NCBI RefSeq assembly: GCF_003854895.1
Contig: NZ_CP033966.1
Span: forward strand, 248,001-312,000
From: Pigmentiphaga sp. H8
GTDB lineage: Bacteria > Pseudomonadota > Gammaproteobacteria > Burkholderiales > Burkholderiaceae_B
Direction of reading: 5' to 3'
DNA: 64,000 bases
A program made the translations under genes and the position numbers. Shown here piece after piece: positions 16,647 to 24,386 of this stretch. The notes beneath the pieces were generated by a model, which searched no databases, was not told where the DNA came from, and saw nothing but the letters and a program-made list of their open reading frames with translations. Every line of letters begins with the position of its first letter. Position 1 is the stretch's first letter.

Positions 16647-16972
16647 AATATCTTTCCGCTGCGGCCGTAGTCCAGCACGATCCAGTTCAGGGCGGCGACG
16701 AGATCCTGCGCCGTGCCGGTCCTGAATGCTTCGTCGAGCCGGTTCATGTAGGAAAGGAGCTGGGTCTTCGCGGTTTCGGCGAAGGCGGGCGCGATGCCCT
16801 GGTCTTCATACAGCAGCACGTACGAGCGGGCGAAGCCATAGACCAGGAAGTAGGCGGCGGCATGTTCCGAGTCGCTGGAGACCAGCGCCAGCGAGCCTTC
16901 CTTGACCTTGAGGAAACTGTCGGTACCGGGGGCCTGGGCGGCGAAACGTTGGATCAGATCGGTGAAGTTCAT
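16643..16972 (-). CDS. Small conserved hypothetical protein
   Basis: A 109-residue protein beginning MNFTDLIQRFAAQAPGTDSFLKVKEGSLALVSSDSEHAAAYFLVYGFARSYV. It is predicted mostly alpha-helical with no transmembrane helix, signal peptide or catalytic motif that I recognise. It lies between the OPRT-like gene (22 bases upstream) and the ampG-like gene (4-base overlap), all on the minus strand, so it belongs to the same transcript. It may be a small partner protein, but no function can be assigned. The coding potential is convincing because GC3 bias is normal and the overlap is tight. Confidence 0.65.
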   Translation of the reverse strand: MNFTDLIQRFAAQAPGTDSFLKVKEGSLALVSSDSEHAAAYFLVYGFARSYVLLYEDQGIAPAFAETAKTQLLSYMNRLDEAFRTGTAQDLVAALNWIVLDYGRSGKIF

Positions 16973-16994
16973 AACACGTGGGTAGCGATAAGAG

Positions 16995-17669
16995 TCACGG
17001 AAGGCGGGAGATGCCGCCGTGGGCCTTGGACCATTCGGAAGTATGGAGCAGGAATCCTTCTACTTTTTCGATGTCGGCGGCGGTCAGGACCGTGCCTGTC
17101 CTGGCCTGCGCGATGATGTCCTGCCAGGTGGCCAGCGCATGCATCGTGACACCGATTTCTTCCATGGTACGCCGGCTTTCGACAAACGTATCGTAATAGA
17201 AGATGCTCAGGACGTGGGCCAGCTCCAGGCCCGAATCGCGTACCGCCTTGCAGAAATTGCGCTTGCTCTGGCCGTCGGTGGTCAGGTCGTCCACCAGCAG
17301 CACCCGCGCCCCGGGTTGCGCCATGCCTTCGATCTGCGCGTTGCGGCCGAAACCCAGCGGCTTCTTGCGCACGATCAGCAGCGGCAGCGACAGCCGGTCG
17401 GCCAGCCAGGCGGCGTAAGGCACGCCGGCCGTCTCGGCCCCGGCGATGGCGTCGATGTTCTGCACGCCGACGCGGTGCCGCACCACCGCCTGCGCCGCGT
17501 CCACCAGCACCTTGCGCCCGGCCACCGATGAGATCAGCCGCCGCACGTCCACGTACACCGGACTGGCCCAGCCCGAGCGCAGGATGAACGGCTTGCCCGA
17601 GCTGACGTGTACCGCCCCCGATTCCAGCAGCAGCTGCGCCACCGTCGATCCGATAGAGGTTTCTTCCAT
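16995..17669 (-). CDS. Orotate phosphoribosyltransferase paralogue
   Basis: A 224-residue type I phosphoribosyltransferase. It has an OPRT-style start (VAQLLLESGAVHVSSGKPFILRSGWASPVYVDVRRL), the flexible catalytic loop RKKPLGFGRNAQIEG at about 101-115, and the PRPP-binding motif LLVDDLTTDGQS at about 124-134. It would convert orotate and PRPP to OMP. The window also holds the canonical pyrE at 53323-54051, and the two are clearly different in sequence. The copy here lies 35 bases downstream of an XRE regulator and opposite an MFS-PyrK-PyrD-carbamoylase operon. It probably serves salvage of imported orotate rather than de novo synthesis. That is inference from context. Start at 17669. Confidence 0.82.
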   Translation of the reverse strand: MEETSIGSTVAQLLLESGAVHVSSGKPFILRSGWASPVYVDVRRLISSVAGRKVLVDAAQAVVRHRVGVQNIDAIAGAETAGVPYAAWLADRLSLPLLIVRKKPLGFGRNAQIEGMAQPGARVLLVDDLTTDGQSKRNFCKAVRDSGLELAHVLSIFYYDTFVESRRTMEEIGVTMHALATWQDIIAQARTGTVLTAADIEKVEGFLLHTSEWSKAHGGISRLP

Positions 17670-17704
17670 TTCACTGTTCCATGTGTGGGGCGAACGACCC
17701 GGGG

Positions 17705-18586
17705 TCAGACCACCTTCAGCATGCTGCTGAGAAGTTCCGCCGCCTGTTGCCCTTTGTAGGCGCGTTCCCATAGGTTTTCCACCATTTTCGTATAAAGCTC
17801 GACCGCTTCGGGCGCCGAGGTGATCTGGGCGATGCCAGTCGCGACGTTGGGCAGTTCGCCGAAGCGGAACGGGCTGAACGCCACGAACGACGCGCTGGGC
17901 CGCTCGAATACCTGGAAGGTGGCGTTGGGCATGCTGTCGTCGACGATGCCGATCTGCATGTCCATGGGGTGTTCGCGCAATAGATCGATGATCCGCTCGA
18001 CTTCGCGCCGCGCCGCCAGCGACCGCTCCATGCGCACCGCGGGCGGCAGGTCGATGCGGCCCACCAGTCCGAAGTGGACGAAGCGCTCGATCTCGCGCAG
18101 CCCGATCAGGCTGATGATGGGCGGGCGGCGCCGGGCATAGGCCCGCTTGCGCTCGCCCAGGATCTTCATCAAGGCCTGCGTGCGCTCGGGCTCGATGCCG
18201 GGGTGGGCCTCGTGCAGCATCTGTTCCAGGTAGCCGGCGTATTCGTCCGAGGTCAGCAGGAAGGAGATGGGCTCGAAATGGGCCATGATGCGCGTGGCGT
18301 CGGTTTCGAGCTGGCGCATGCGTTCGATGTAGGCCACCGGCGAGGTGTAGTACTCCGCTCCCACGCCCAGCAGCGAGGCCAGCGAGGTGTCCAGGATGTG
18401 GGCCAGCCGCTCCAGCGTCTCGATCTTGACGATTTCGCCCTTCTCCATGCGGTACACCGCCGCCCGCGATACCCCCAGCCGGGCCGCGATGTCCTCGGCC
18501 CGCAGCGAGGCGCCTATCCGGTAGGCGCGCAGCCTTTCCCCGATGGCATGGAAGTCGACGGCGTGCGATCTGGAAGAAGTGGTCAT
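17705..18586 (-). CDS. XRE-family transcriptional regulator of the pyrimidine-precursor cluster
   Basis: A 293-residue protein with an N-terminal HTH_3 domain at about residues 15-70 (IGERLRAYRIGASLRAEDIAARLGVSRAAVYRMEKGEIVKIETLERLA) and a larger C-terminal domain that may sense a ligand (NATFQVFERPSASFVAFSPFRFGELPNVATGIAQIT). It is the first gene of a minus-strand operon with the OPRT paralogue and faces the MFS transporter gene. A perfect palindrome TTAGTGC-N6-GCACTAA lies 93 bases upstream in the shared promoter, the likely binding site. The C-terminal domain has no enzyme motif I can identify. Effector unknown, with orotate or a related compound the natural guess. Confidence 0.82.
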   Translation of the reverse strand: MTTSSRSHAVDFHAIGERLRAYRIGASLRAEDIAARLGVSRAAVYRMEKGEIVKIETLERLAHILDTSLASLLGVGAEYYTSPVAYIERMRQLETDATRIMAHFEPISFLLTSDEYAGYLEQMLHEAHPGIEPERTQALMKILGERKRAYARRRPPIISLIGLREIERFVHFGLVGRIDLPPAVRMERSLAARREVERIIDLLREHPMDMQIGIVDDSMPNATFQVFERPSASFVAFSPFRFGELPNVATGIAQITSAPEAVELYTKMVENLWERAYKGQQAAELLSSMLKVV

Positions 18587-18941
18587 CGAAGCAAGTCTAA
18601 AAAATAAGATTCCTGGATTTCGAACCGCTCGTGCGCGCCGCCCCGGAATCGAGCGGAGCACCCCTTCGATGCCCAGTGTTAGTGCGGGTTTGCACTAATA
18701 TCGTGCGCGCCTGGCAACATCGGGATTTACCTTATCAGCTTAGTTAAATTTCGCTTGAAAGGTAAGAAAAAGTGCCTTAGTCTAAAAAAAAAGACTTTCG
18801 GCGTAAATAGTTTTTGCCTGCTCCATGCCACAAGCATGTCCGGCACGGGCCGTCTCCTCCAGGGACGGCGCCGGCGGGAGGCAGCCGCCGCCTGGCAGCA
18901 CTTTTTGATTCATGGATCTCTCTTCCTTTCGGAGATAGGAA
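18587..18941. other. 355-base divergent promoter and structured leader between XRE and MFS genes
   Basis: Contains the XRE palindrome at 18679-18698 with a TAATAT just after it. An AT-rich stretch includes AGTCT-A8-AGACT (18779-18796), followed by GC-rich hairpins: GCCGTC/GACGGC (18849-18869) and GGCGG/CCGCC (18873-18889), the latter followed 12 bases later by TTTTT (18902-18906). The MFS ribosome site GGAGATAGGAA is at about 18930-18940. The long leader could carry an attenuator, but the stem-to-T-run distance is too long for a confident terminator. No open frame of note. Confidence 0.45.
18679..18698. promoter_or_regulatory. Palindromic operator TTAGTGC-N6-GCACTAA
   Basis: A perfect 7-bp inverted repeat with spacer GGGTTT, placed between the divergent XRE regulator and the MFS/PyrK/PyrD operon. 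The right arm overlaps a TAATAT that could be a -10 element. XRE proteins bind as dimers to repeats of this kind, so it is the predicted site for the adjacent regulator. Confidence 0.6.
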
Positions 18942-20192
18942 ATGGCAGACAAATACGCCGCGAGTCCCGGGGACATTCCCGCGGGCAAGGCGAACGAGGG
19001 CGAGGACTACGCCCGCAAGGCCGTCATCGCGTCGACCGTGGGCTACGCCCTGGACGGTTTCGACCTTCTCATCCTGGGCTTCATCCTGGCCGCGATCTCG
19101 GCGGACCTGGGGCTGTCCAGCACCCAGGCCGGGTCGCTGGTGACCTGGACGCTGGTCGGCGCCGTGGTCGGCGGCATCGTGTTCGGCTGGTTGAGCGACA
19201 AGTACGGCCGCGTGCGCGTGCTGAACTGGACCATCCTGTTGTTCGCGGTCTTCACCGGCCTGTGCGCGCTGGCCCAGGGCTACTGGGACCTGCTGGCGTA
19301 CCGCACCATCGCCGGCCTGGGCCTGGGCGGTGAATTCGGCATCGGCATGGCGCTGGCGGCCGAGGCCTGCCGGCCCGAGCAGCGCGCCCGCATGAGTTCC
19401 TACGTCGGCCTCGGCTGGCAGGCCGGTGTGCTGGCCGCGGCGCTGATCACCCCCATCCTGCTGCCCATCGTGGGCTGGCGCGGCATGTTCGCCATCGGCG
19501 TGCTGCCGGCGGTCGTGGCCTTCGTCATCCGCCATTTCATCGGCGAACCCAAGATCTTCGTCGAGAGCCAGAAGTCCACGGCGCCGAAGGACAACGCGTT
19601 CAAGCTGCTCGTGGCGGATGCCAAGACCACGCGGGCCAGCCTGGGCGTGGTCATCCTGACCTCGGTGCAGAACTTCGGCTACTACGGCGTGATGATCTGG
19701 ATGCCGTCGTACCTGAGCAAGCAGTTCGGCTATTCGCTGACCAAGTCGGCGGGCTGGACGGCCGTCACCATCCTCGGCATGGCCTTCGGTATCTGGCTGT
19801 TCGGCCAGTTGGCGGACCGCGTCGGCCGGCGTCCCATCTTCCTGCTCTACCAGGTGGGCGCTGTGTTGTCGGTGCTGGCCTATTCGCAGCTCGAAGCGCA
19901 ATACGCCCTGCTGATCGGCGGCGCCATCATGGGCATGTTCGTCAACGGCATGCTGGGCGGCTACGGCGCGCTGATCTCCGAACTGTATCCCACCCGGGCG
20001 CGGGCCACGGCACAGAACGTGCTGTTCAACATCGGCCGTGCCGTGGGCGGATTCGGGCCGCTGGCCGTGGGCGCGGTGGCCGCGAAGTATTCGTTCAGCC
20101 ACGCGATCGCGCTGCTGGCGTCGATCTATGTGCTGGACATTCTCGCCACGCTGTTCCTGATCCCGGAACGCAAGGGTGCCGCACTGGAGTAA
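18942..20192 (+). CDS. MFS transporter (aromatic acid:H+ symporter type), candidate orotate importer
   Basis: A 416-residue, 12-helix major facilitator protein. It shows the AAHS-type signature VGYALDGFDLLILGFILAAISADLGLSSTQAGSLVTWTLVGAVVGGIVFGWLSDKYGRVRVL, with the conserved DGFD in helix 1 and the GxxxDKYGR loop 2-3 motif. IAGLGLGGEFGIGMAL follows and the second DRVGRR loop is in the C-terminal half. Relatives move aromatic or other carboxylates with protons. Because the next genes act on dihydroorotate/orotate and N-carbamoyl amino acids, orotate or dihydroorotate is a reasonable substrate guess. GGAGATAGGAA precedes the ATG. A 74-bp repeat lies between it and the next gene. Confidence 0.85.
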   Translation: MADKYAASPGDIPAGKANEGEDYARKAVIASTVGYALDGFDLLILGFILAAISADLGLSSTQAGSLVTWTLVGAVVGGIVFGWLSDKYGRVRVLNWTILLFAVFTGLCALAQGYWDLLAYRTIAGLGLGGEFGIGMALAAEACRPEQRARMSSYVGLGWQAGVLAAALITPILLPIVGWRGMFAIGVLPAVVAFVIRHFIGEPKIFVESQKSTAPKDNAFKLLVADAKTTRASLGVVILTSVQNFGYYGVMIWMPSYLSKQFGYSLTKSAGWTAVTILGMAFGIWLFGQLADRVGRRPIFLLYQVGAVLSVLAYSQLEAQYALLIGGAIMGMFVNGMLGGYGALISELYPTRARATAQNVLFNIGRAVGGFGPLAVGAVAAKYSFSHAIALLASIYVLDILATLFLIPERKGAALE

Positions 20193-20195
20193 AGC

Positions 20196-20269
20196 CCCCC
20201 CCTACGCGCTGACGCGCGCCCCCCAGGGGGCGGCACTGGCGGACCGGCGGAGCCGGATCCGCGGTGCCC
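20196..20269 (+). repeat. 74-bp GC-rich interspersed repeat, copy 2
   Basis: Same sequence as 9552-9625 apart from one base (GGATCCGCG here, GGATCCGCT there). It lies 3 bases after the MFS stop and before the PyrK-like gene. It contains the GCCCCCCAGGGGGC and CCGGCGGAGCCGG palindromes. The near identity over 74 bases at two distant loci shows a recently copied or gene-converted element. Confidence 0.85.
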
Positions 20270-20322
20270 AAGGTTGGTAGTAGTCATGAGCGCTGGGGAG
20301 TTTGCAGCGCAGAGGAATCAGA

Positions 20323-21159
20323 ATGGAAGTTGTGTCGTCCGAATCGCATGTCGGGTGTTGCGCCGGACCTGCCGCGCCGGATACGCAGGGCGTGGTGATC
20401 AGCAATGCCTGGGTCAACCGGGACTACAAGCATCTGGTGCTGGATGCCGGGTTGCCGGCGGCTGGGGCGAAGGCGGGGCAGTTTTTTCATTTGCTGTGTC
20501 CCGCCACGGAACAGGATTCGCCGTTCTTCCGCCGGCCCATGAGCACCTACCGAGCCGATCCGGCCACCGGGCGGGTGGAGTTCCTGTACAAGGTGACGGG
20601 CGCCGGCACGCGCGGGCTGGCCACGCTCGAGGCGGGCGACAAGCTGCCGATGCTGGGGCCGCTGGGCGTGGGGTTCACCCTGCCCGCGGGCGCGCGCCAC
20701 ATCGTCGTGCTGGGACGCGGCGTGGGATTGGCGACGCTGGCGCCGCTGGCCGAGATGGCGGCGCAGGCGAGGGTGGGCGTGACGGCCATCCTGAGCGCGC
20801 GCGACGCCGCCAACCTGATGTCGCAGGACCGCTTCACGGCCATTGGCGCCACCATCGTCGAGGTTACCGACGAGGCCGGCACCAGCTCGGTCGAGAACGT
20901 CGAGCGCCTGCTGCGCGAGCTGCATGCCGCGGGCCGCGCCGATGCGTTCTATACCTGTGGTTCGTCGCGCCTGACGCTATTGATGCAGCGCCTGGGCGCC
21001 GAGTTGTCCGTGCCGGGCGAAGTGGCGATGGAGCAGCAGATGGCCTGCGGCATCGGCATGTGCTATTGCTGCGTGCGCGCCTTCCGCGAAGGCGACAGGC
21101 TGGTCAGCAAGCGCGTCTGCTGGGACGGTCCCGTGTTTCCCCTGGCTGAGGTGGCGTGA
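20323..21159 (+). CDS. PyrK-like dihydroorotate dehydrogenase electron-transfer subunit
   Basis: A 278-residue ferredoxin-reductase-type protein. The N-terminal FAD domain includes FFHLLCPATEQDSPFFRRPMSTY (the RxxS FAD motif) and GRVEFLYKVTGAGTRGLATLEAGDKLPMLGPLGVGF. The NAD-binding part has HIVVLGRGVGLATLAPLAEMA. A C-terminal 2Fe-2S site has Cys242, Cys247, Cys250 and Cys266 in the PyrK arrangement (CGIGMCYCCV then KRVC). It should link the adjacent class 1B dehydrogenase to NAD. The ATG at 20323 is preferred because AGAGGA precedes it. Its stop overlaps the pyrD-like start by 4 bases. Confidence 0.85.
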   Translation: MEVVSSESHVGCCAGPAAPDTQGVVISNAWVNRDYKHLVLDAGLPAAGAKAGQFFHLLCPATEQDSPFFRRPMSTYRADPATGRVEFLYKVTGAGTRGLATLEAGDKLPMLGPLGVGFTLPAGARHIVVLGRGVGLATLAPLAEMAAQARVGVTAILSARDAANLMSQDRFTAIGATIVEVTDEAGTSSVENVERLLRELHAAGRADAFYTCGSSRLTLLMQRLGAELSVPGEVAMEQQMACGIGMCYCCVRAFREGDRLVSKRVCWDGPVFPLAEVA

Positions 21160-22094
21160 TGATCGACCTGTCCGTGGATGTAGGCGGACTGCGCCTCTCC
21201 AATCCCGTGATGCCGGCCTCGGGCACGTTCGCCGACGGGCTGGCCAATACCATCGATTTCAACCGCCTGGGCGCGTTCGTCACCAAGACCATCACGCACG
21301 AGAAGCGCACCGGCAATCCGGTCCCGCGCGTGGCGGAGGTGCACAGCGGCATGCTCAACGCCATCGGCATCCCCAGCAAGGGATCCGACTATTTCATCCG
21401 CGAGAGCATTCCGTTCTACCGGAAGTTTTCGCCGCCGCTGGTGGTCAGCATCTCGGCGCCGTCGAACGACGGCTTCGCGCGGCTGGCGGCCGAGCTGTCG
21501 CAGGTCGAGGGCGTGGCCGCCATCGAGGCCAACATCTCGTGCCCCAACATCGAGGAAGACGGCAAGGCCTTCGCGATGCATGCCCGCTCCACCGCCGCGG
21601 TGGTCAAGGCCCTGCGCGCCTCGACCTCGCTGCCGCTGTGGGTCAAGCTCACGCCCAATACCGGCGAGATCGCCAACGTCGCCCGCGCGGCGCAGGAAGA
21701 GGGCGCCGACGCCATCGTGGCGGCCAATACCATCCTGGGCATGGCGATCGACATCGACACGCGCCGGCCCAAGCTGGGCAACGTCATGGGCGGCATGTCG
21801 GGGCCGGCGATCAAGCCCATCGTCGTGCGCATGGTGTACCAGTGCCATCGCGCCGTCTCGATTCCCATCATCGGCTGCGGCGGCATCGCCACCGCCGAGG
21901 ACGCGATCGAATACATGCTGGCCGGCGCGAAGGCCGTGCAGGTGGGGACTGCCACCTTCATCCATCCCACGGCCATGATCGACGTGATCGACGGCCTGGT
22001 GCAGTACTGCCGGCGCAAGGACCTGCCCGGGCTGCAAGGGCTGGTGGGGGCGGTGGAAGACACCGGCTTCGTGCCTTTCGAGGCGATGGCTTGA
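21156..22094 (+). CDS. Dihydroorotate dehydrogenase, class 1B catalytic subunit
   Basis: A 312-residue FMN barrel interconverting dihydroorotate and orotate. Evidence: NPVMPASGTFADGLANT, FVTKTITHEKRTGNPVPRVAEVHSGMLNAIGI, and the active-site base Cys128 in EANISCPNIEEDGKAF. Cysteine marks class 1, as against serine in the membrane-bound class 2 enzyme used by most proteobacteria for de novo synthesis. WVKLTPNTGEIA, GGMSGPAIKPIVVRMV and PIIGCGGIATAEDAIEYMLAGAKAVQVGTA complete the FMN site. Partnered with the overlapping PyrK-like gene it forms the NAD-linked heterotetramer. In this setting it may run in the catabolic direction (orotate to dihydroorotate), as in orotate-fermenting clostridia. 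A paralogous role on dihydropyrimidines is also possible. Confidence 0.87.
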   Translation: MMIDLSVDVGGLRLSNPVMPASGTFADGLANTIDFNRLGAFVTKTITHEKRTGNPVPRVAEVHSGMLNAIGIPSKGSDYFIRESIPFYRKFSPPLVVSISAPSNDGFARLAAELSQVEGVAAIEANISCPNIEEDGKAFAMHARSTAAVVKALRASTSLPLWVKLTPNTGEIANVARAAQEEGADAIVAANTILGMAIDIDTRRPKLGNVMGGMSGPAIKPIVVRMVYQCHRAVSIPIIGCGGIATAEDAIEYMLAGAKAVQVGTATFIHPTAMIDVIDGLVQYCRRKDLPGLQGLVGAVEDTGFVPFEAMA

Positions 22095-22101
22095 GGGCGA
22101 C

Positions 22102-23382
22102 ATGACAGCAGCAACCACGATGGCCGGCGCCAAGGCCATTCCCGGACGGCAAGATGCGATCGATCTGTTCGAGCGGATCCGCCAGCTCAGCTTCGATGGC
22201 GTCGGCGTCTCGCGCGAGAGTTACGGTCCCACCGAGACGGCCGCGCTGGACGCGCTGGTCGAATGGGCGGGCGGGCACGGCATCGCCGCGCGGACCGATC
22301 CCGCCGCCAACGTGGTGTTCTCGCTGGCGGAAGCGGGCGGGCAGGCGCCCATCGTGTGCGGGTCGCACGTGGATTCGGTGCCCCAGGGCGGCAACTACGA
22401 CGGCCTGGCCGGCGTCATCGCCGGCCTGCTGTGCCTGAAGCGGCTCAAGGACGAGGGCGTGCGGCTGGCGCATCCCTTGTGGGTTGCCGGCATGCGGGGC
22501 GAGGAAAGCGCCTGGTTCGGCAAGGCCTACATGGGGTCCGGCGCCATCCTGGGCAAGCTCAAGGCGGACGATCTGGCGCTGCGCAACAAGCGCAGCGGCC
22601 GCACGCTGGCCGAGGCCATGGCCGGCGTGGGCGCCGACGTGGACAGCATCGCCGCCGGCAAGCCGGTGCCCTGGGTGTCGGGCGTGCGCGCCTACCTGGA
22701 GCTGCACATCGAGCAGGGGCCGCTGATGGTGGCCCGCAAATGGCCCACGGCGATCGTCTCGGGCATACGCGGCAACATCCGCCACAACCTGGTGCGATGC
22801 ATAGGCGAACCCGGGCACTCCGGCGCCGTGCCGCGCTGGCTGCGCAACGACGCGGTGTTCGCGGTGTCCGACCTGCTGATGCGGCTGGACGAGCACTGGC
22901 GCGTGCTGCTGGAACGCGGCAACGACCTGGTCGTGACCTCGGGCGTGATGGGCACCGACCCCGCCGAGCACGCCGTGTCGCGCATTCCCGGCCGGGTCGA
23001 TTTCAGCTTCGAGGTGCGCAGCGAAAGCACCGAGACGCTGGAGGAGTTCTACCGCGTGATGCGCGCCGAATGCGACGAGGTGGCGCGCCAGCGCGGCGTG
23101 CGCTTCGAGTTCGACCGGCGCATCGAATCGGCCCCGGCGACCATGGATGCGCAACTGGTGCAGCTGCTGCTGGACACCTCGGCGGAACTGGGCCTGCCGG
23201 CCGAGAAGATTCCCAGCGGCGCGGGACATGACGCGGCCCTGTTCGCCAACGCCGGCATCCCCTCGGGCATGATCTTCATCCGCAACGAGAACGGCTCGCA
23301 CAATCCGGCCGAGGCCATGGAGATCGACGATTTCATGGCGGGCGTGGACATGCTGTACCGGTCGCTGCCCAAGGTGATCTGA
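22102..23382 (+). CDS. M20-family N-carbamoyl amino acid hydrolase (Zn-dependent)
   Basis: A 426-residue binuclear zinc amidohydrolase of the allantoate/ureidopropionase/L-carbamoylase branch of M20. Metal ligands are visible: His89 in GSHVDSV, Asp100 in GGNYDGLAG, the MRGEES glutamates at 134-135, and later His in YLELHIEQGP and in NGSHNPAEA. The dimerisation-domain GEPGHSGAVP and GAGHDA are also present. The likely reaction is cleavage of an N-carbamoyl group to ammonia, CO2 and the amino acid. Beside the dihydroorotate dehydrogenase, N-carbamoylaspartate is an attractive substrate. Allantoate or beta-ureidopropionate cannot be excluded. Seven bases follow the PyrD-like stop, so it is the same operon. 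Confidence 0.85.
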   Translation: MTAATTMAGAKAIPGRQDAIDLFERIRQLSFDGVGVSRESYGPTETAALDALVEWAGGHGIAARTDPAANVVFSLAEAGGQAPIVCGSHVDSVPQGGNYDGLAGVIAGLLCLKRLKDEGVRLAHPLWVAGMRGEESAWFGKAYMGSGAILGKLKADDLALRNKRSGRTLAEAMAGVGADVDSIAAGKPVPWVSGVRAYLELHIEQGPLMVARKWPTAIVSGIRGNIRHNLVRCIGEPGHSGAVPRWLRNDAVFAVSDLLMRLDEHWRVLLERGNDLVVTSGVMGTDPAEHAVSRIPGRVDFSFEVRSESTETLEEFYRVMRAECDEVARQRGVRFEFDRRIESAPATMDAQLVQLLLDTSAELGLPAEKIPSGAGHDAALFANAGIPSGMIFIRNENGSHNPAEAMEIDDFMAGVDMLYRSLPKVI

Positions 23383-23387
23383 GTCCC

Positions 23388-24293
23388 CTAGCGGGAACCC
23401 AGGGCCTCGACGACGGCCTCCCGCAGGGCCTCCGTGGCCGCCGTCGGCGCCGCCGCGGCGCGCATCATCCAGTGCACCTCCCAGCGCGTGTCGCCGTGCT
23501 CGATGCCGCGCACGTCGTAGTGCGCCGCATCCAGGTGGCGGGCGGCGAAGGCCGGCAGCAGCGTCATGCCCAGGCCGCACCGGACCATCTCCAGCGCCGT
23601 CGAGTACAGCCTGACCTCCTGCACCGTGTTCAGCGCCACGCCGGCCCGCGACAACTGCAGGAAGACCTCGCGCCATTGACCGCTGACGCGGTCCGTCAGG
23701 ATCACCTCGGCGTGCTGCAAGGCCTGCCATTTCATCCTGCGTCCGCCCGCCGGTGCGGGCGGCGCCTTGCCGCGCGCGTACACCGCATGCATGCGGTCGC
23801 GCACCAGCGGTTCGGTGCGCAGCACGGTGGCCAGGGCCGGACTGGAGCCGGGGGAGCCGATGGCGACGTCCACCTCGTCGGCCGCCAGCCGCTGCGAGGC
23901 CTGCTCCACCGGCACGTCCAGCACGTCGACCGCCACCAGGGGATGCCGCGCGCGGAATAGCGCGAGCGCGCGCGGGAAGAAGGTCGCCGCGGTCAGCGGT
24001 CCCACGGCAACGCGGATGCGGCCGCCCTGCAGTTCCCCGACGCTGCGCAGTCCGGCCACCGTGCGATGGATGTCGGCCAGCACGCGGTTGGCCGTCTCGC
24101 AAAGGGTCTTGCCCGCGGCCGTCAGGCGCACCGTCCGGCCCCGCTCCACCAGCACCACGCCCACCTGCTGTTCGAGTTCCTTGATCATCACGCTGACCGC
24201 GGACTGCGTCAGCGCCAGCGCGTCGGCCGTCGCGGTGAAACTGCCGGTATTGGCCAGGGTCGCGAGCGCATGGAGTTGACGGAGCGTAACCAT
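23388..24293 (-). CDS. LysR-type regulator next to the metallophosphoesterase operon
   Basis: A 301-residue LTTR. It starts MVTLRQLHALATLANTGSFTATADALALTQSAVSVMIKELEQQVGVVLVERGRTVRLT (winged helix) and has a periplasmic-binding-protein-like effector domain (IRVAVGPLTAATFFPRALALFRARHPLVAVDVLDVPVEQA). It is transcribed away from the metallophosphoesterase/Bug genes. The intergenic stretch of about 90 bases holds two palindromes. It probably activates that divergent operon. It ends 5 bases from the convergent carbamoylase gene. Effector unknown. Confidence 0.87.
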   Translation of the reverse strand: MVTLRQLHALATLANTGSFTATADALALTQSAVSVMIKELEQQVGVVLVERGRTVRLTAAGKTLCETANRVLADIHRTVAGLRSVGELQGGRIRVAVGPLTAATFFPRALALFRARHPLVAVDVLDVPVEQASQRLAADEVDVAIGSPGSSPALATVLRTEPLVRDRMHAVYARGKAPPAPAGGRRMKWQALQHAEVILTDRVSGQWREVFLQLSRAGVALNTVQEVRLYSTALEMVRCGLGMTLLPAFAARHLDAAHYDVRGIEHGDTRWEVHWMMRAAAAPTAATEALREAVVEALGSR

Positions 24294-24303
24294 GATTTTT
24301 ATG

Positions 24304-24340
24304 AATCCATGGATTAGAAAAATGAATTTTATTAATTCAT
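24304..24340. promoter_or_regulatory. Two palindromes between LysR and metallophosphoesterase genes
   Basis: AATCCATGGATT (24304-24315) is a perfect 12-base palindrome 10 bases upstream of the regulator start. ATGAATT-TTATT-AATTCAT (24322-24340) is a perfect 7-bp inverted repeat. Both are AT-rich islands in GC-rich DNA and are plausible recognition and activation sites for the adjacent LysR protein. Confidence 0.45.
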
Positions 24341-24386
24341 GGCCTTGCTGGATACTGGCCCTTCGCTTTCATGGCCGACCCGCAAC

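Noticed and set aside
18873..18906. GC hairpin and T5 before the MFS gene as a firm intrinsic terminator
   Set aside because: The T-run starts about 12 bases after the stem, too far for a standard terminator. Kept only as a possible leader structure.
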